NCBI GenBank assembly: GCA_002292325.1 | Contig: DBBR01000033.1 | Span: 1 to 64,000 of the forward strand | Origin: Flavobacteriales bacterium UBA979 | GTDB taxonomy: Bacteria > Bacteroidota > Bacteroidia > Flavobacteriales_D > Sanyastnellaceae | Direction of reading: 5' to 3' | Length of the DNA: 64,000 nt | Shown here: positions 9,169 through 15,808 of the stretch, in pieces | Position numbering within the stretch: position 1 is the stretch's first letter | Layout of the letters: the number at the start of each line of letters is the position of its first letter | Notes under the pieces: model-generated | Seen by the model: the letters and a program-made list of their open reading frames with translations, nothing else | Databases searched by the model: none | What the model was told of the DNA's origin: nothing | Position numbers and translations under genes: made by a program

Positions 9169-9821
9169 GCGGAAACGGGCTGCCATTTTCTTTGCTCAGA
9201 GGGGCGGCCGCACTGTTGCAGTAGAAAGTCTCGTTCCCATTTCAAGCCACGTGCCGGGCTGAACTCACGGCCATAAAAAATGATTTGAAGGTGGAGGTCA
9301 TTCCATCGTTCTCTAGGGAAGAGTCGCTTCGCATCGCGCTCGGTTTGTTCTACGTTTTTGCCCGTAGTCAACCCCCAACGGTACATCAAGCGGTGGATGT
9401 GCGTGTCCACTGGAAACGAGGGGACACCGAAGGATTGAGCCATTACAACAGACGCCGTTTTGTGCCCTACACCCGGCAGTGCTTCTAACGCTTGAAGATC
9501 TTCTGGAACCTTACCAGAATGATCCCGAATCAAAAGTTCGGATAGGCGATGAATGTTTTTGGATTTGGCCGGTGAGAGTCCACAGGGTCGAATAATGTCC
9601 CTGATATCATCGACCTGCAATTCAATCATTTGCTCTGGTGTATTGGCCGCTTCGAATAACGCTGGTGTCACTGTGTTGACTCGTGCATCGGTGCATTGAG
9701 CCGATAGAAGAACGGCTATTAGCAGGGTATACGGATCTGTATGATCCAAAGGAACAGGAGGATTGGGGTAGTGGGATTGGAGAGTCTCCATAATGAGTTC
9801 CACCTTTTCTGCCTTTTTCAT
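9165..9821 (-). CDS. nth: Endonuclease III-like DNA glycosylase lacking the Fe-S cysteines
   Basis: A 218-residue helix-hairpin-helix glycosylase/AP lyase that removes oxidised pyrimidines in base-excision repair. The HhH motif LPGVGHKTA lies at 115-123 with catalytic K121, and the essential aspartate D139 is in FPVDTHIHR. The family normally ends in a four-cysteine loop (C-X6-C-X2-C-X5-C) that binds a [4Fe-4S] cluster. Here the corresponding stretch after FYGREF reads SPARGLKWERDF with only C204 left, and the reading frame is clean to the TGA. Cluster-less Nth homologues exist (for example yeast Ntg1), so the enzyme may well be active. The start ATG at 9821 lies 5 nt after the DUF6702 stop; an upstream in-frame ATG at 9869 would overlap that gene. 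Confidence 0.87.
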   Translation of the reverse strand: MKKAEKVELIMETLQSHYPNPPVPLDHTDPYTLLIAVLLSAQCTDARVNTVTPALFEAANTPEQMIELQVDDIRDIIRPCGLSPAKSKNIHRLSELLIRDHSGKVPEDLQALEALPGVGHKTASVVMAQSFGVPSFPVDTHIHRLMYRWGLTTGKNVEQTERDAKRLFPRERWNDLHLQIIFYGREFSPARGLKWERDFLLQQCGRPSEQRKWQPVSA

Positions 9822-9826
9822 GGGTC

Positions 9827-10384
9827 CTAGAACTGAATGGTCTTGGTTGGATCTTCTTGGGTCAACCAAGCTCGGATAGAGGAGTCGCCACGTTGTACGG
9901 TCACTTCATTGACTTGGTCATCAAACAATTCAAACAGGCCATCGCTCGCCAAGGCACCCAAAGAATCAGGATGCGTACTCGAACTTTCGAGGTAAATGAA
10001 GGTCAAATCAAAATCAACTTCTTTGCCTATGTAATTCCATTCCAGCTCATTAGACTCCCTAGAATCCTTAGAATAAAGACGCCAGTGACTTTTTGCATAA
10101 GCAAATATGGCCTCGTCTGCTAATTCATATTCCCGCTGGTCGCCCAATCGCCATGGCATGTCGTCTTCACGGGCCTCATTCAATGCCATTTCTAAATCAT
10201 CGGTAAAAACCCGTAGGATTCCTTGCCAAGTGCGTGCATCGGAATTCCAATCTATGATGAGACGGCTGTAGTGAAAATCGTGGTCCATGCATCCCTCCAT
10301 TGAACCGACATGGGGCATGGTTCGGATTGGGATGTTCACGAAGGCTGTGAAAAACATCGCGAGAATCATAACAGCGTTGCGCAT
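9827..10384 (-). CDS. DUF6702 family exported protein
   Basis: A protein of 185 residues with a short hydrophobic N-terminus (MILAMFFTAFVNI, 6-18) that looks like a signal peptide. The body matches the Bacteroidota DUF6702 pattern: a histidine-containing first strand (HDFHYSRLIIDWN) followed by GILRVFTDDLEMALNEA, then an aromatic-rich second half with LEWNYIGKEVDFDLTFIYLE. The function of the family is not known. It is the first gene of a reverse trio with nth and the ATP-grasp-like gene. The divergent DHH phosphoesterase starts only 33 bp away, so the two promoters must be very compact or overlap. Confidence 0.7.
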   Translation of the reverse strand: MRNAVMILAMFFTAFVNIPIRTMPHVGSMEGCMDHDFHYSRLIIDWNSDARTWQGILRVFTDDLEMALNEAREDDMPWRLGDQREYELADEAIFAYAKSHWRLYSKDSRESNELEWNYIGKEVDFDLTFIYLESSSTHPDSLGALASDGLFELFDDQVNEVTVQRGDSSIRAWLTQEDPTKTIQF

Positions 10385-10417
10385 AGAACAAAAGTAGGAC
10401 GTGGTAACTTGCTACGC

Positions 10418-11473
10418 ATGAAACCGGCGACAAACTTATTGGAAACAGCTTCGACTGTTATGACAACGGCAGAGGCCCGTGGGACCTGGAATGAGCTAGC
10501 AGCAATGGATTTAATCGTCGTTACAGCGCACCGCTCACCGGATGGTGATGCGGTCGGTTCCGTTCTAGCATTGACACATCATCTCCGGGAAGCAGGATTG
10601 AATGCAGAAGCTGTTCTACCGGATCGTTTCCCGAGAAACCTGAATTGGTTGCCCGGTGCAGAGATCATTCATTTTTTTGATGAAACACCCGATTCGACAA
10701 CTGAGATTCTGGAACGAGCGGATTTGATTTGGTGCTTGGATTTCAATGGTCCTGGTCGGACAGGAGAGATGGAGACCACCTTGGTCAATTCAAGCGCAAA
10801 GAAATGGGTCGTAGATCATCATCAATTTCCTGAAGATTTTGCAGATCATTTGTTTTCCGATCCAGCTTGTGGATCCACGTGTGAGCTCGTTTTTGACTTG
10901 ATTGCAGGTTGGGGAAGATTGGGACTTATCTCCCAGGAAACTGCGGTCTGCGCTTATACGGGAATCATGACGGATACGGGGTCCTTCCGGTTCAGTTCGG
11001 TTTCGGCTCATACGCATCTCGTCTTGTCGTATTTGGTGGGCCTTGGCATTGATCATGCCCAAATCCACGAACAGACTTTTGATCAACGATCTTTGAACCA
11101 AGTGCAGCTGGAGGGGCACGCATTGAGCGATAAACTGCATACGTGGATGGACCCCGGTGTTGCCTTCATCGTGCTTGATTTAGACACATTGGAGCGTTTT
11201 AATTATCAGCCGGGCGACACGGAGGGTGTCGTGAATCGTGCCTTGGCATTGGAAGGTATACGGGTTGCGATTTTCGCCAAAGAATCGAAGGGTGGCATTT
11301 TCAAAATAAGTTTTCGATCGGTAGGCGATATCAGTGTACGGGACATCGCCGCTGAACATTTTGAAGGGGGAGGTCATCGCAACGCTGCTGGTGGCATTTA
11401 CAGGGCTTCATCATCTCAAGCGTTGATTGATCATGTTGAATCGAACGTGCGCAATTGGTTTCCTAACCCATGA
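10418..11473 (+). CDS. DHH-family phosphoesterase, NrnA-like (oligoribonuclease / pAp phosphatase)
   Basis: A 351-residue protein of the DHH/DHHA1 superfamily. NrnA-type members degrade 2-5 nt RNA fragments (nanoRNA) and dephosphorylate 3'-phosphoadenosine 5'-phosphate in the cytoplasm, often replacing Orn. Metal-binding motifs: HRSPDGDAVGS at 38-48, a DLIWCLDFNGPGR strand near 105, the signature VVDHHQFPE near 130, and the DHHA1 substrate motif GGGHRNAAGG near 316. The start ATG at 10418 gives the usual N-terminus; an in-frame extension to 10310 would run into the divergent gene. The stop overlaps the downstream FKBP-like lipoprotein in ATGA. DHH phosphoesterase next to a FKBP/GldI-type lipoprotein is a recurring arrangement in Bacteroidota. 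Confidence 0.87.
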   Translation: MKPATNLLETASTVMTTAEARGTWNELAAMDLIVVTAHRSPDGDAVGSVLALTHHLREAGLNAEAVLPDRFPRNLNWLPGAEIIHFFDETPDSTTEILERADLIWCLDFNGPGRTGEMETTLVNSSAKKWVVDHHQFPEDFADHLFSDPACGSTCELVFDLIAGWGRLGLISQETAVCAYTGIMTDTGSFRFSSVSAHTHLVLSYLVGLGIDHAQIHEQTFDQRSLNQVQLEGHALSDKLHTWMDPGVAFIVLDLDTLERFNYQPGDTEGVVNRALALEGIRVAIFAKESKGGIFKISFRSVGDISVRDIAAEHFEGGGHRNAAGGIYRASSSQALIDHVESNVRNWFPNP

Positions 11474-12507
11474 GTTATCGATTCATCTCCTGTCAGAATA
11501 GATGGAGCATGGCAATCGCAGCAGCCATCGCAATCGGGAGTTTTGGGTGCCAGGGAATCGATGAGCCTTCCGGTCCTGCGAGAATATCTCAAGACGAGCT
11601 CATTGAATTCAATCGAAACAAGTTGGCAGCTGAGAAAGTCCTCATGGATTCTTTGGCTGTTGAATGGTCCGTGGTCCGATCGGAAATGCAGGATTCAATC
11701 ACGCCTTCAGGTTTATACGTTTGGTCTGACGCGTCAGTGGATGAAGCATCTGCTAAACTGCAGGTCGGTGACACGGTGTCATGGACAGGGGAAATGCGGT
11801 TGATAGATTCTACGCTGATCGTGGAATGGACGGTTGAAGCACCGTTTCAATTCATCTGGAATCGATCTGACTGGCCACGTGGTTTCCATGAATTCGCAGA
11901 CGTCTTGAGTAAAAGTGGAAAAGGGGAGTGTTTGATTCCATCGCATTTGGGGTGGGGTTTGACTGGCTGGCCCCCTTTGATTCCGCAAGAAGCTGTGCTT
12001 TGGCTCAACGTCCGTCAGAATACACCGGATCAAGAGGCAATTTCATTGGCACCTTATTCTGGCCGCCTCCAATGGAATGAGATGCTGGATGCATTTGAGT
12101 TAGGCCAATGGCCGGGCGGTTCTGATTGGATGGACAGTCGGCAGTTGGCGGGTTCGTCTTGTTTGGCTTGGTATGATTCTTCGGATTCTTTTGATGCGAT
12201 CCCTTCAGCTTTCCACATTGAACTCCGCACCGTAAAATGGCGAGGGAATGACCGAGCACCACTTGATTTGGGGTTGACACAATGGGAATTTAATCGAGGA
12301 GACGAAGGTCAGTTGCTGCCGGTCATTCAAGAATTGGTTCAACGTTATCCGAAACAAAAAAGATGGGAATGCTGGTGTCCAGTCGATCTGGCATTTGGGC
12401 AAGAGGGCATCCCGGAAGCAGGTATAAAGCCTTCAGAGGTCGTGGGCTTCAAATGGACTTTGTCGGAAGTCGAACCCCCGGAAATGGCCACGCTTATTGT
12501 CCTATAA
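11470..12507 (+). CDS. Lipoprotein with two degenerate FKBP-type prolyl-isomerase-like domains (GldI-like)
   Basis: A 345-residue envelope lipoprotein. The signal peptide ends in a lipobox IGSFGC (Cys 27). The first FKBP-like domain (about 80-195) reads SGLYVWSDA ... VGDTVSWTGEM ... WPRGFHEFADVLSKSGKGECLIPSHLGWG ... IPQEAVLWLNV, matching the FKBP core strand by strand. The second (about 240-340) is recognisable mainly by PVDLAFGQEGIPEAGIKPSEV near the C-terminus. In FKBPs the active-site tyrosine sits in the xxxYG loop: it is Trp in domain 1 (HLGWG) and Phe in domain 2 (LAFG). Prolyl-isomerase activity is therefore doubtful and a chaperone or scaffold role is possible. GldI of gliding bacteria belongs to this group. 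It is coupled to the DHH gene by ATGA. Its 3' end overlaps the reverse methyltransferase by 14 bp. Confidence 0.72.
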   Translation: MSYRFISCQNRWSMAIAAAIAIGSFGCQGIDEPSGPARISQDELIEFNRNKLAAEKVLMDSLAVEWSVVRSEMQDSITPSGLYVWSDASVDEASAKLQVGDTVSWTGEMRLIDSTLIVEWTVEAPFQFIWNRSDWPRGFHEFADVLSKSGKGECLIPSHLGWGLTGWPPLIPQEAVLWLNVRQNTPDQEAISLAPYSGRLQWNEMLDAFELGQWPGGSDWMDSRQLAGSSCLAWYDSSDSFDAIPSAFHIELRTVKWRGNDRAPLDLGLTQWEFNRGDEGQLLPVIQELVQRYPKQKRWECWCPVDLAFGQEGIPEAGIKPSEVVGFKWTLSEVEPPEMATLIVL

Positions 12508-13198
12508 GAAAAAGACAAGGGCGTTTATCGAGGTCAGGTTGGGCTCCTCTTTTCCAATCTTGAATGGATTGGGATTTAACCCATTCTGTTTCCAATGTTA
12601 AGTCAACAGCTACGCACATTTGTTGGTCAAGGTCCAAACGTTCAATGCATTCTTTGTATGCTTGGTTGTTGCGGTAAGGAGGCTCCATGAAAATTTGGGT
12701 CTCGCGCCTCCGTTGCAATCCTTCTTTCATCTCTCTCCACAAGCGATCACGGATGCTTCGATCCCTTGGCAAGTAGCCTTTGAATGCGAATTGTTGACCA
12801 TTCAGACCAGAGGCCATGAGTGCGAGCAAAATTGAGCTGGGTCCCACATGGGGTTGCACATCCCAGCCGGCATTGTGGGCCATACGTACGGCAGCTGCAC
12901 CTGGATCTGCGACTGCTGGGGCGCCTGCATCCGATACCAATGCAATGTCCGTGTCCCCTTTGAACCATTGGAGTAAATCAACCAAATCCTCGGGTGTTGT
13001 ATGCTCATTAAGCGGAAAACTTTGCTTGATTTGAGGGCTTTCGTCAGGAAACGCGTCTTTGAGTAATCTTCGAGCGAACCGATCACTCTCAACGATCATT
13101 CGATCACACAACTTCAAGGCTTCTATAGCGGAGGGTGCGAGAACCGCATGCGGAAAACGGCAGCCAAGGGTATTGGGAATCAAGTGAAGTGTAGGCAT
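12494..13198 (-). CDS. SAM-dependent methyltransferase, RsmI/YraL-like (tetrapyrrole methylase fold)
   Basis: 234 residues. The family fold is recognisable by the SAM-binding strand TDIALVSDAGAPAVADPG near 85-105 and the later loop HVGPSSILLALMASGLNGQQF. RsmI proper 2'-O-methylates C1402 of 16S rRNA; Bacteroidota often carry this shorter paralogue with an N-terminus starting at MPTLHLIPNTLG, whose substrate is not settled. Differences from canonical RsmI (LYVVATPIGN start) argue against assigning rsmI outright. The start is the ATG at 13198, which sits right at that conserved opening. It is 5 bp downstream of the tyrosine-phosphatase gene on the same strand and overlaps the FKBP-like gene at its 3' end. 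Confidence 0.82.
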   Translation of the reverse strand: MPTLHLIPNTLGCRFPHAVLAPSAIEALKLCDRMIVESDRFARRLLKDAFPDESPQIKQSFPLNEHTTPEDLVDLLQWFKGDTDIALVSDAGAPAVADPGAAAVRMAHNAGWDVQPHVGPSSILLALMASGLNGQQFAFKGYLPRDRSIRDRLWREMKEGLQRRRETQIFMEPPYRNNQAYKECIERLDLDQQMCVAVDLTLETEWVKSQSIQDWKRGAQPDLDKRPCLFLIGQ

Positions 13199-13203
13199 AT
13201 CTG

Positions 13204-13644
13204 TTATGGTTTTGCAGCCTGCCATTGTGCAATCCACATTTTGGCCGCTGCATCGATCATGGTATAAACGGTCTCAAAGCCATTGGCGCCGCCGTAGTAT
13301 GGATCTGGGACATCTTGGTCTGGAACAAATCGTTCGACGCAGGCGCTTCCCAATCCCAGTGCCAATACATCGGCTTTGTTTTGCTGATCCATCACCAAGA
13401 TCCAATCAAACAGATGCAGATCTTCTCTTGTGAGAGCGCGAGATCTTTGGCCGGAGATGTCGTGACCATGGAGTTGCATGACCGCCATGCTGCGCTCATC
13501 GGGCAAATTGCCTTGGTGCCAACCCGACGTGCCTGCTGATTCAACAGTTAGTTCGAAGCCGTTGGTTGCGGCATGATGTTTCAAGAGGCCTTCTCCAATG
13601 GGGGATCGGCAGATGTTCCCCAAGCAGACCACCAGGGCTCGCAT
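13204..13644 (-). CDS. Low-molecular-weight protein tyrosine phosphatase
   Basis: 146 residues. The phosphate loop is at the very N-terminus: VCLGNICRSP with nucleophile C7, the second cysteine C12 and R13. The general acid is D114 in the DVPDPYYGG loop (D-P-Y-Y). This family dephosphorylates phosphotyrosine, in bacteria often on exopolysaccharide tyrosine kinases, and sometimes arginine phosphate. No tyrosine kinase gene is in the window. The start is the ATG at 13644, which begins the catalytic strand (MRALVVCLGN); in-frame ATG codons further upstream lie inside dnaA. It sits 7 bp after dnaA and just before the methyltransferase, probably one transcript. Confidence 0.92.
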   Translation of the reverse strand: MRALVVCLGNICRSPIGEGLLKHHAATNGFELTVESAGTSGWHQGNLPDERSMAVMQLHGHDISGQRSRALTREDLHLFDWILVMDQQNKADVLALGLGSACVERFVPDQDVPDPYYGGANGFETVYTMIDAAAKMWIAQWQAAKP

Positions 13645-13651
13645 TGCTGAT

Positions 13652-15094
13652 CTAGTGTATAGCGAGCTTCTTTTCCAAATCGTCCAAGTACTTGCGGAAG
13701 TGCTTGTCCGTTTCTTGCAGGTTATTGACCGTTCTGCAAGCATGCAATACAGTTGCGTGGTCTTTGCCTCCGCAGTGCAAGCCAATGTTGGCCAATGAAC
13801 TCTTCGTCATTTTTTTGGAAAAGTACATGGCAATTTGACGTGCTTGGACAATTTCCCGCTTCCGCGTTTTGGATTTGAGAAGCTCAAGTGGAAGATCAAA
13901 ATAGTCGCAAACGACTTTTTGGATGTAGTCAATGCTCACCTCGCGCGCTGTATTCTTGACGAATTTGTCAATCATCTGTTTCGCCAAATCAAGCGTGATG
14001 GCTTTTTTGTTCAGGCTGCTTTGAGCGATCAACGAAATCAAGGCTCCTTCCAGTTCCCGCACATTGGACGTGATGCTGTAGGCCAAATATTCAACGACTT
14101 CACGAGGCAATTCGATGCCATCGGCATACATCATCTTCTCGAGGATGGCCATGCGCGTTTCCAAAGAGGGAACTTGCAAATCTGCACTCAGGCCCCACTT
14201 GAAACGACTCAGTAAGCGCTGTTCCATTCCTTGCATTTCGACTGGCGGCTTATCGCTTGTCAGGACAATTTGTTTGCCTGTTTGATGCAAGTGATTGAAG
14301 ATGTGGAAAAAGACGTCTTGTGTTTTCTCCTTACCGCTGAAGAACTGAACATCATCGATCAACAAGACATCGACCATCTGGTAAAAATGACTGAAATCGT
14401 TCACTGAATTGTTGCGCACTGCATCAATGAACTGATGGGTGAACTTTTCAGAGCTAACATACAATACCGTCAGTTCAGGATTGCGTTCTTTGATTTCAAG
14501 TCCTATGGCATGTGCTAAATGAGTTTTTCCCAATCCGGTAGAGCCATAGATAAGCAGCGGGTTAAAGGATGTGCCGCCAGGTTTATTCGCTACCGCAAAT
14601 CCTGCTGATCTGGCCAATCGATTGCATTCACCTTCGATGAATTGCCCAAAATGGTAATTGGGATTGAGGTTGGAATCGATGTTGAGCTTGCGGAGTCCCG
14701 GAATAACGAAAGGATTCTTGATTGGAGTATTGTGAATGCCTACAGAAAGTGGGACGGAAGGGTTTTGAGTCGACTGCCTGTTGGTCATAGGTACTTTCAC
14801 TGCATAGGGATTACTCGCACCGATTCCAGTGGCTTTCGAGTTTTCCATGATAATGCTGTATTCTAACCGCGCATCCGGTCCCAACTCTTTGTGAATGGTC
14901 TTACTGAGCAATTGGATGTAATGTTCCTCTAACCATTCGTAGAAAAATTGCGAAGGAACTTGAATCGTTAAAACGTTGTTTTCGATCTTCAAGGCCTTGA
15001 TCGGCTCGAACCATGTTTTGAAAGCTTGGCTACTGATGTTGTCCTTTATAATGGATAGGCAACTTTTCCAGATGTTCAGATGGTCCTGGCTCAT
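13652..15094 (-). CDS. dnaA: Chromosomal replication initiator protein
   Basis: 480 residues with the four DnaA domains: N-terminal DnaB/DiaA-interacting domain (1-75, WKSCLSIIKDNI), a variable linker (about 85-145), the AAA+ ATPase (Walker A GSTGLGKT at 184-191; Walker B VLLIDDVQFF near 248), and the C-terminal helix-turn-helix with the box-binding signature GGKDHATVLHACRTVNNL near 450. It binds DnaA boxes and opens the origin. The AT-rich gap upstream (15095-15418) contains DnaA-box-like sequences and inverted repeats and may hold the origin or at least the autoregulated promoter. The stop is 7 bp from the phosphatase gene. Confidence 0.97.
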   Translation of the reverse strand: MSQDHLNIWKSCLSIIKDNISSQAFKTWFEPIKALKIENNVLTIQVPSQFFYEWLEEHYIQLLSKTIHKELGPDARLEYSIIMENSKATGIGASNPYAVKVPMTNRQSTQNPSVPLSVGIHNTPIKNPFVIPGLRKLNIDSNLNPNYHFGQFIEGECNRLARSAGFAVANKPGGTSFNPLLIYGSTGLGKTHLAHAIGLEIKERNPELTVLYVSSEKFTHQFIDAVRNNSVNDFSHFYQMVDVLLIDDVQFFSGKEKTQDVFFHIFNHLHQTGKQIVLTSDKPPVEMQGMEQRLLSRFKWGLSADLQVPSLETRMAILEKMMYADGIELPREVVEYLAYSITSNVRELEGALISLIAQSSLNKKAITLDLAKQMIDKFVKNTAREVSIDYIQKVVCDYFDLPLELLKSKTRKREIVQARQIAMYFSKKMTKSSLANIGLHCGGKDHATVLHACRTVNNLQETDKHFRKYLDDLEKKLAIH

Positions 15095-15123
15095 GCTTCT
15101 GATGGTGTGGAGGTCAAGTGGTG

Positions 15124-15156
15124 AAAAAAAAAGAACCGGTTGATCACGTTATCAAC
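15124..15156 (-). terminator. Hairpin plus U-run in the dnaA leader (possible attenuator)
   Basis: On the reverse strand GTTGAT-(6 nt)-ATCAAC forms a six-base-pair stem (15156-15139), followed after six bases by nine T residues (15132-15124), 30 bp before the dnaA start. The stem is short and separated from the T run, so it is at best a weak terminator. It overlaps the DnaA-box-like TTATCAACA. Confidence 0.3.
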
Positions 15157-15157
15157 A
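15149..15157 (+). promoter_or_regulatory. DnaA-box-like site
   Basis: TTATCAACA differs from the consensus TTATNCACA at one base. It lies 55 bp upstream of the dnaA start codon, where autoregulation would act. Confidence 0.4.
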
Positions 15158-15249
15158 CCTGTTCATTTCTGCCGCAAGATTCTGATAAACTCCCGTAAAA
15201 AAAAATGATTTGGGTCTTGACTTTTAGGATATTTCATTTTGGAAAGTTT

Positions 15250-15258
15250 TGTGTATAA
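15250..15258 (-). promoter_or_regulatory. DnaA box (TTATACACA)
   Basis: The plus strand reads TGTGTATAA, i.e. TTATACACA on the reverse strand, a full match to TTATNCACA. It borders the AT-rich segment upstream of dnaA. Confidence 0.5.
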
Positions 15259-15281
15259 ATAGGACGCAGTATTCGTCATAA

Positions 15282-15300
15282 ATTATATGCGTTATATAAT
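15282..15300. repeat. Inverted repeat ATTATAT-N5-ATATAAT
   Basis: Perfect 7-bp arms with a GCGTT spacer in the AT-rich tract between dnaA and the thioesterase. Arm and spacer lengths equal those of the repeat at 15316-15334. Confidence 0.45.
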
Positions 15301-15315
15301 AATATAGATTTTTAT

Positions 15316-15334
15316 TACATTGAATTACAATGTA
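15316..15334. repeat. Inverted repeat TACATTG-N5-CAATGTA
   Basis: Perfect 7-bp arms with an AATTA spacer, centred 34 bp from the repeat at 15282-15300. It could be a regulator-binding site or part of the origin; its location about 85 bp upstream of the thioesterase start also suits an operator. Confidence 0.5.
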
Positions 15335-15418
15335 TTAGAATAAACGAGCGCAATTCAGTCAGTTGATTTTGCCTTGGTCAGATTCTTTTGCTTCATCTTT
15401 GGTCTTTATGAAAGAAAG

Positions 15419-15808
15419 ATGGTTCATAAGTGTCAAATAAGGGTGCGGTATTCCGATACGGATCAAATGCGTCGAATGCACCATGCGGCCTATGCAGAAT
15501 ACTTAGAAGTAGCGCGTATTGAAATGTTGCGTTCTCAAGGTTTTTCTTATGCTACAATGGAAAATGAAGGTTACATCTTACCTGTAATCAATATGAACAT
15601 CCGTTACTTAGGCGGAGCAGAATACGATGATCTTTTGAATTTTGAGACGAGACTTAAGATCCGCAGTGACGTGCGTTTGGTATTTGAGAGCTCCATCTTT
15701 ACCGGTCAGCGAAAGATAGTCCAAGCAGAAGTGGAGTTGGCTTGTTTGGACCGCGACTCTTGGAGACCAAAACGATTGCCCAAAGCTTTACTCGATCAGC
15801 GAGACTGA
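15419..15808 (+). CDS. Acyl-CoA thioesterase, hotdog fold (YbgC/4-hydroxybenzoyl-CoA thioesterase type)
   Basis: 129 residues. The opening strand and helix read RVRYSDTDQMRRMHHAAYAE, the hallmark of this family, in which the Asp of the YSDTD stretch and the following loop form the active site; the second half has GAEYDDLLNFETRLK and an EVELACLDRDSWRPKRLP ending. The family hydrolyses short- to medium-chain acyl-CoA. In most members the loop is D-x-x-G-(V/I)-V; here M-R-R-M-H-H replaces it, as seen in other Bacteroidota. The start ATG at 15419 follows AAAGAAAG; an in-frame ATG at 15374 would add 15 non-conserved residues. The 3' end overlaps the reverse glycosyltransferase by 13 bp. Confidence 0.85.
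   Translation: MVHKCQIRVRYSDTDQMRRMHHAAYAEYLEVARIEMLRSQGFSYATMENEGYILPVINMNIRYLGGAEYDDLLNFETRLKIRSDVRLVFESSIFTGQRKIVQAEVELACLDRDSWRPKRLPKALLDQRD

Larger units (their letters stand above)
15095..15418. other. AT-rich intergenic region upstream of dnaA: candidate origin of replication / dnaA promoter
   Basis: A gap of about 320 bp between dnaA and the divergent thioesterase with no plausible gene. Moving away from dnaA it holds a small hairpin with a nine-base A/T run, a DnaA-box-like TTATCAACA (one mismatch to TTATNCACA), a second nine-A run, a perfect TTATACACA on the reverse strand, and then a very AT-rich segment (about 15271-15345) with two 7-bp inverted repeats, each with a 5-bp spacer. 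Box plus AT-rich unwinding tract next to dnaA is the usual composition of bacterial oriC, and parAB lies 8 kb away. GC-skew inversion could not be computed here. Confidence 0.5.

Noticed and set aside
9165-9260. Frameshift explaining the lost Fe-S loop of nth
   Set aside because: The frame is continuous to a TGA that overlaps the next start, and other frames do not restore a C-X6-C-X2-C-X5-C pattern.
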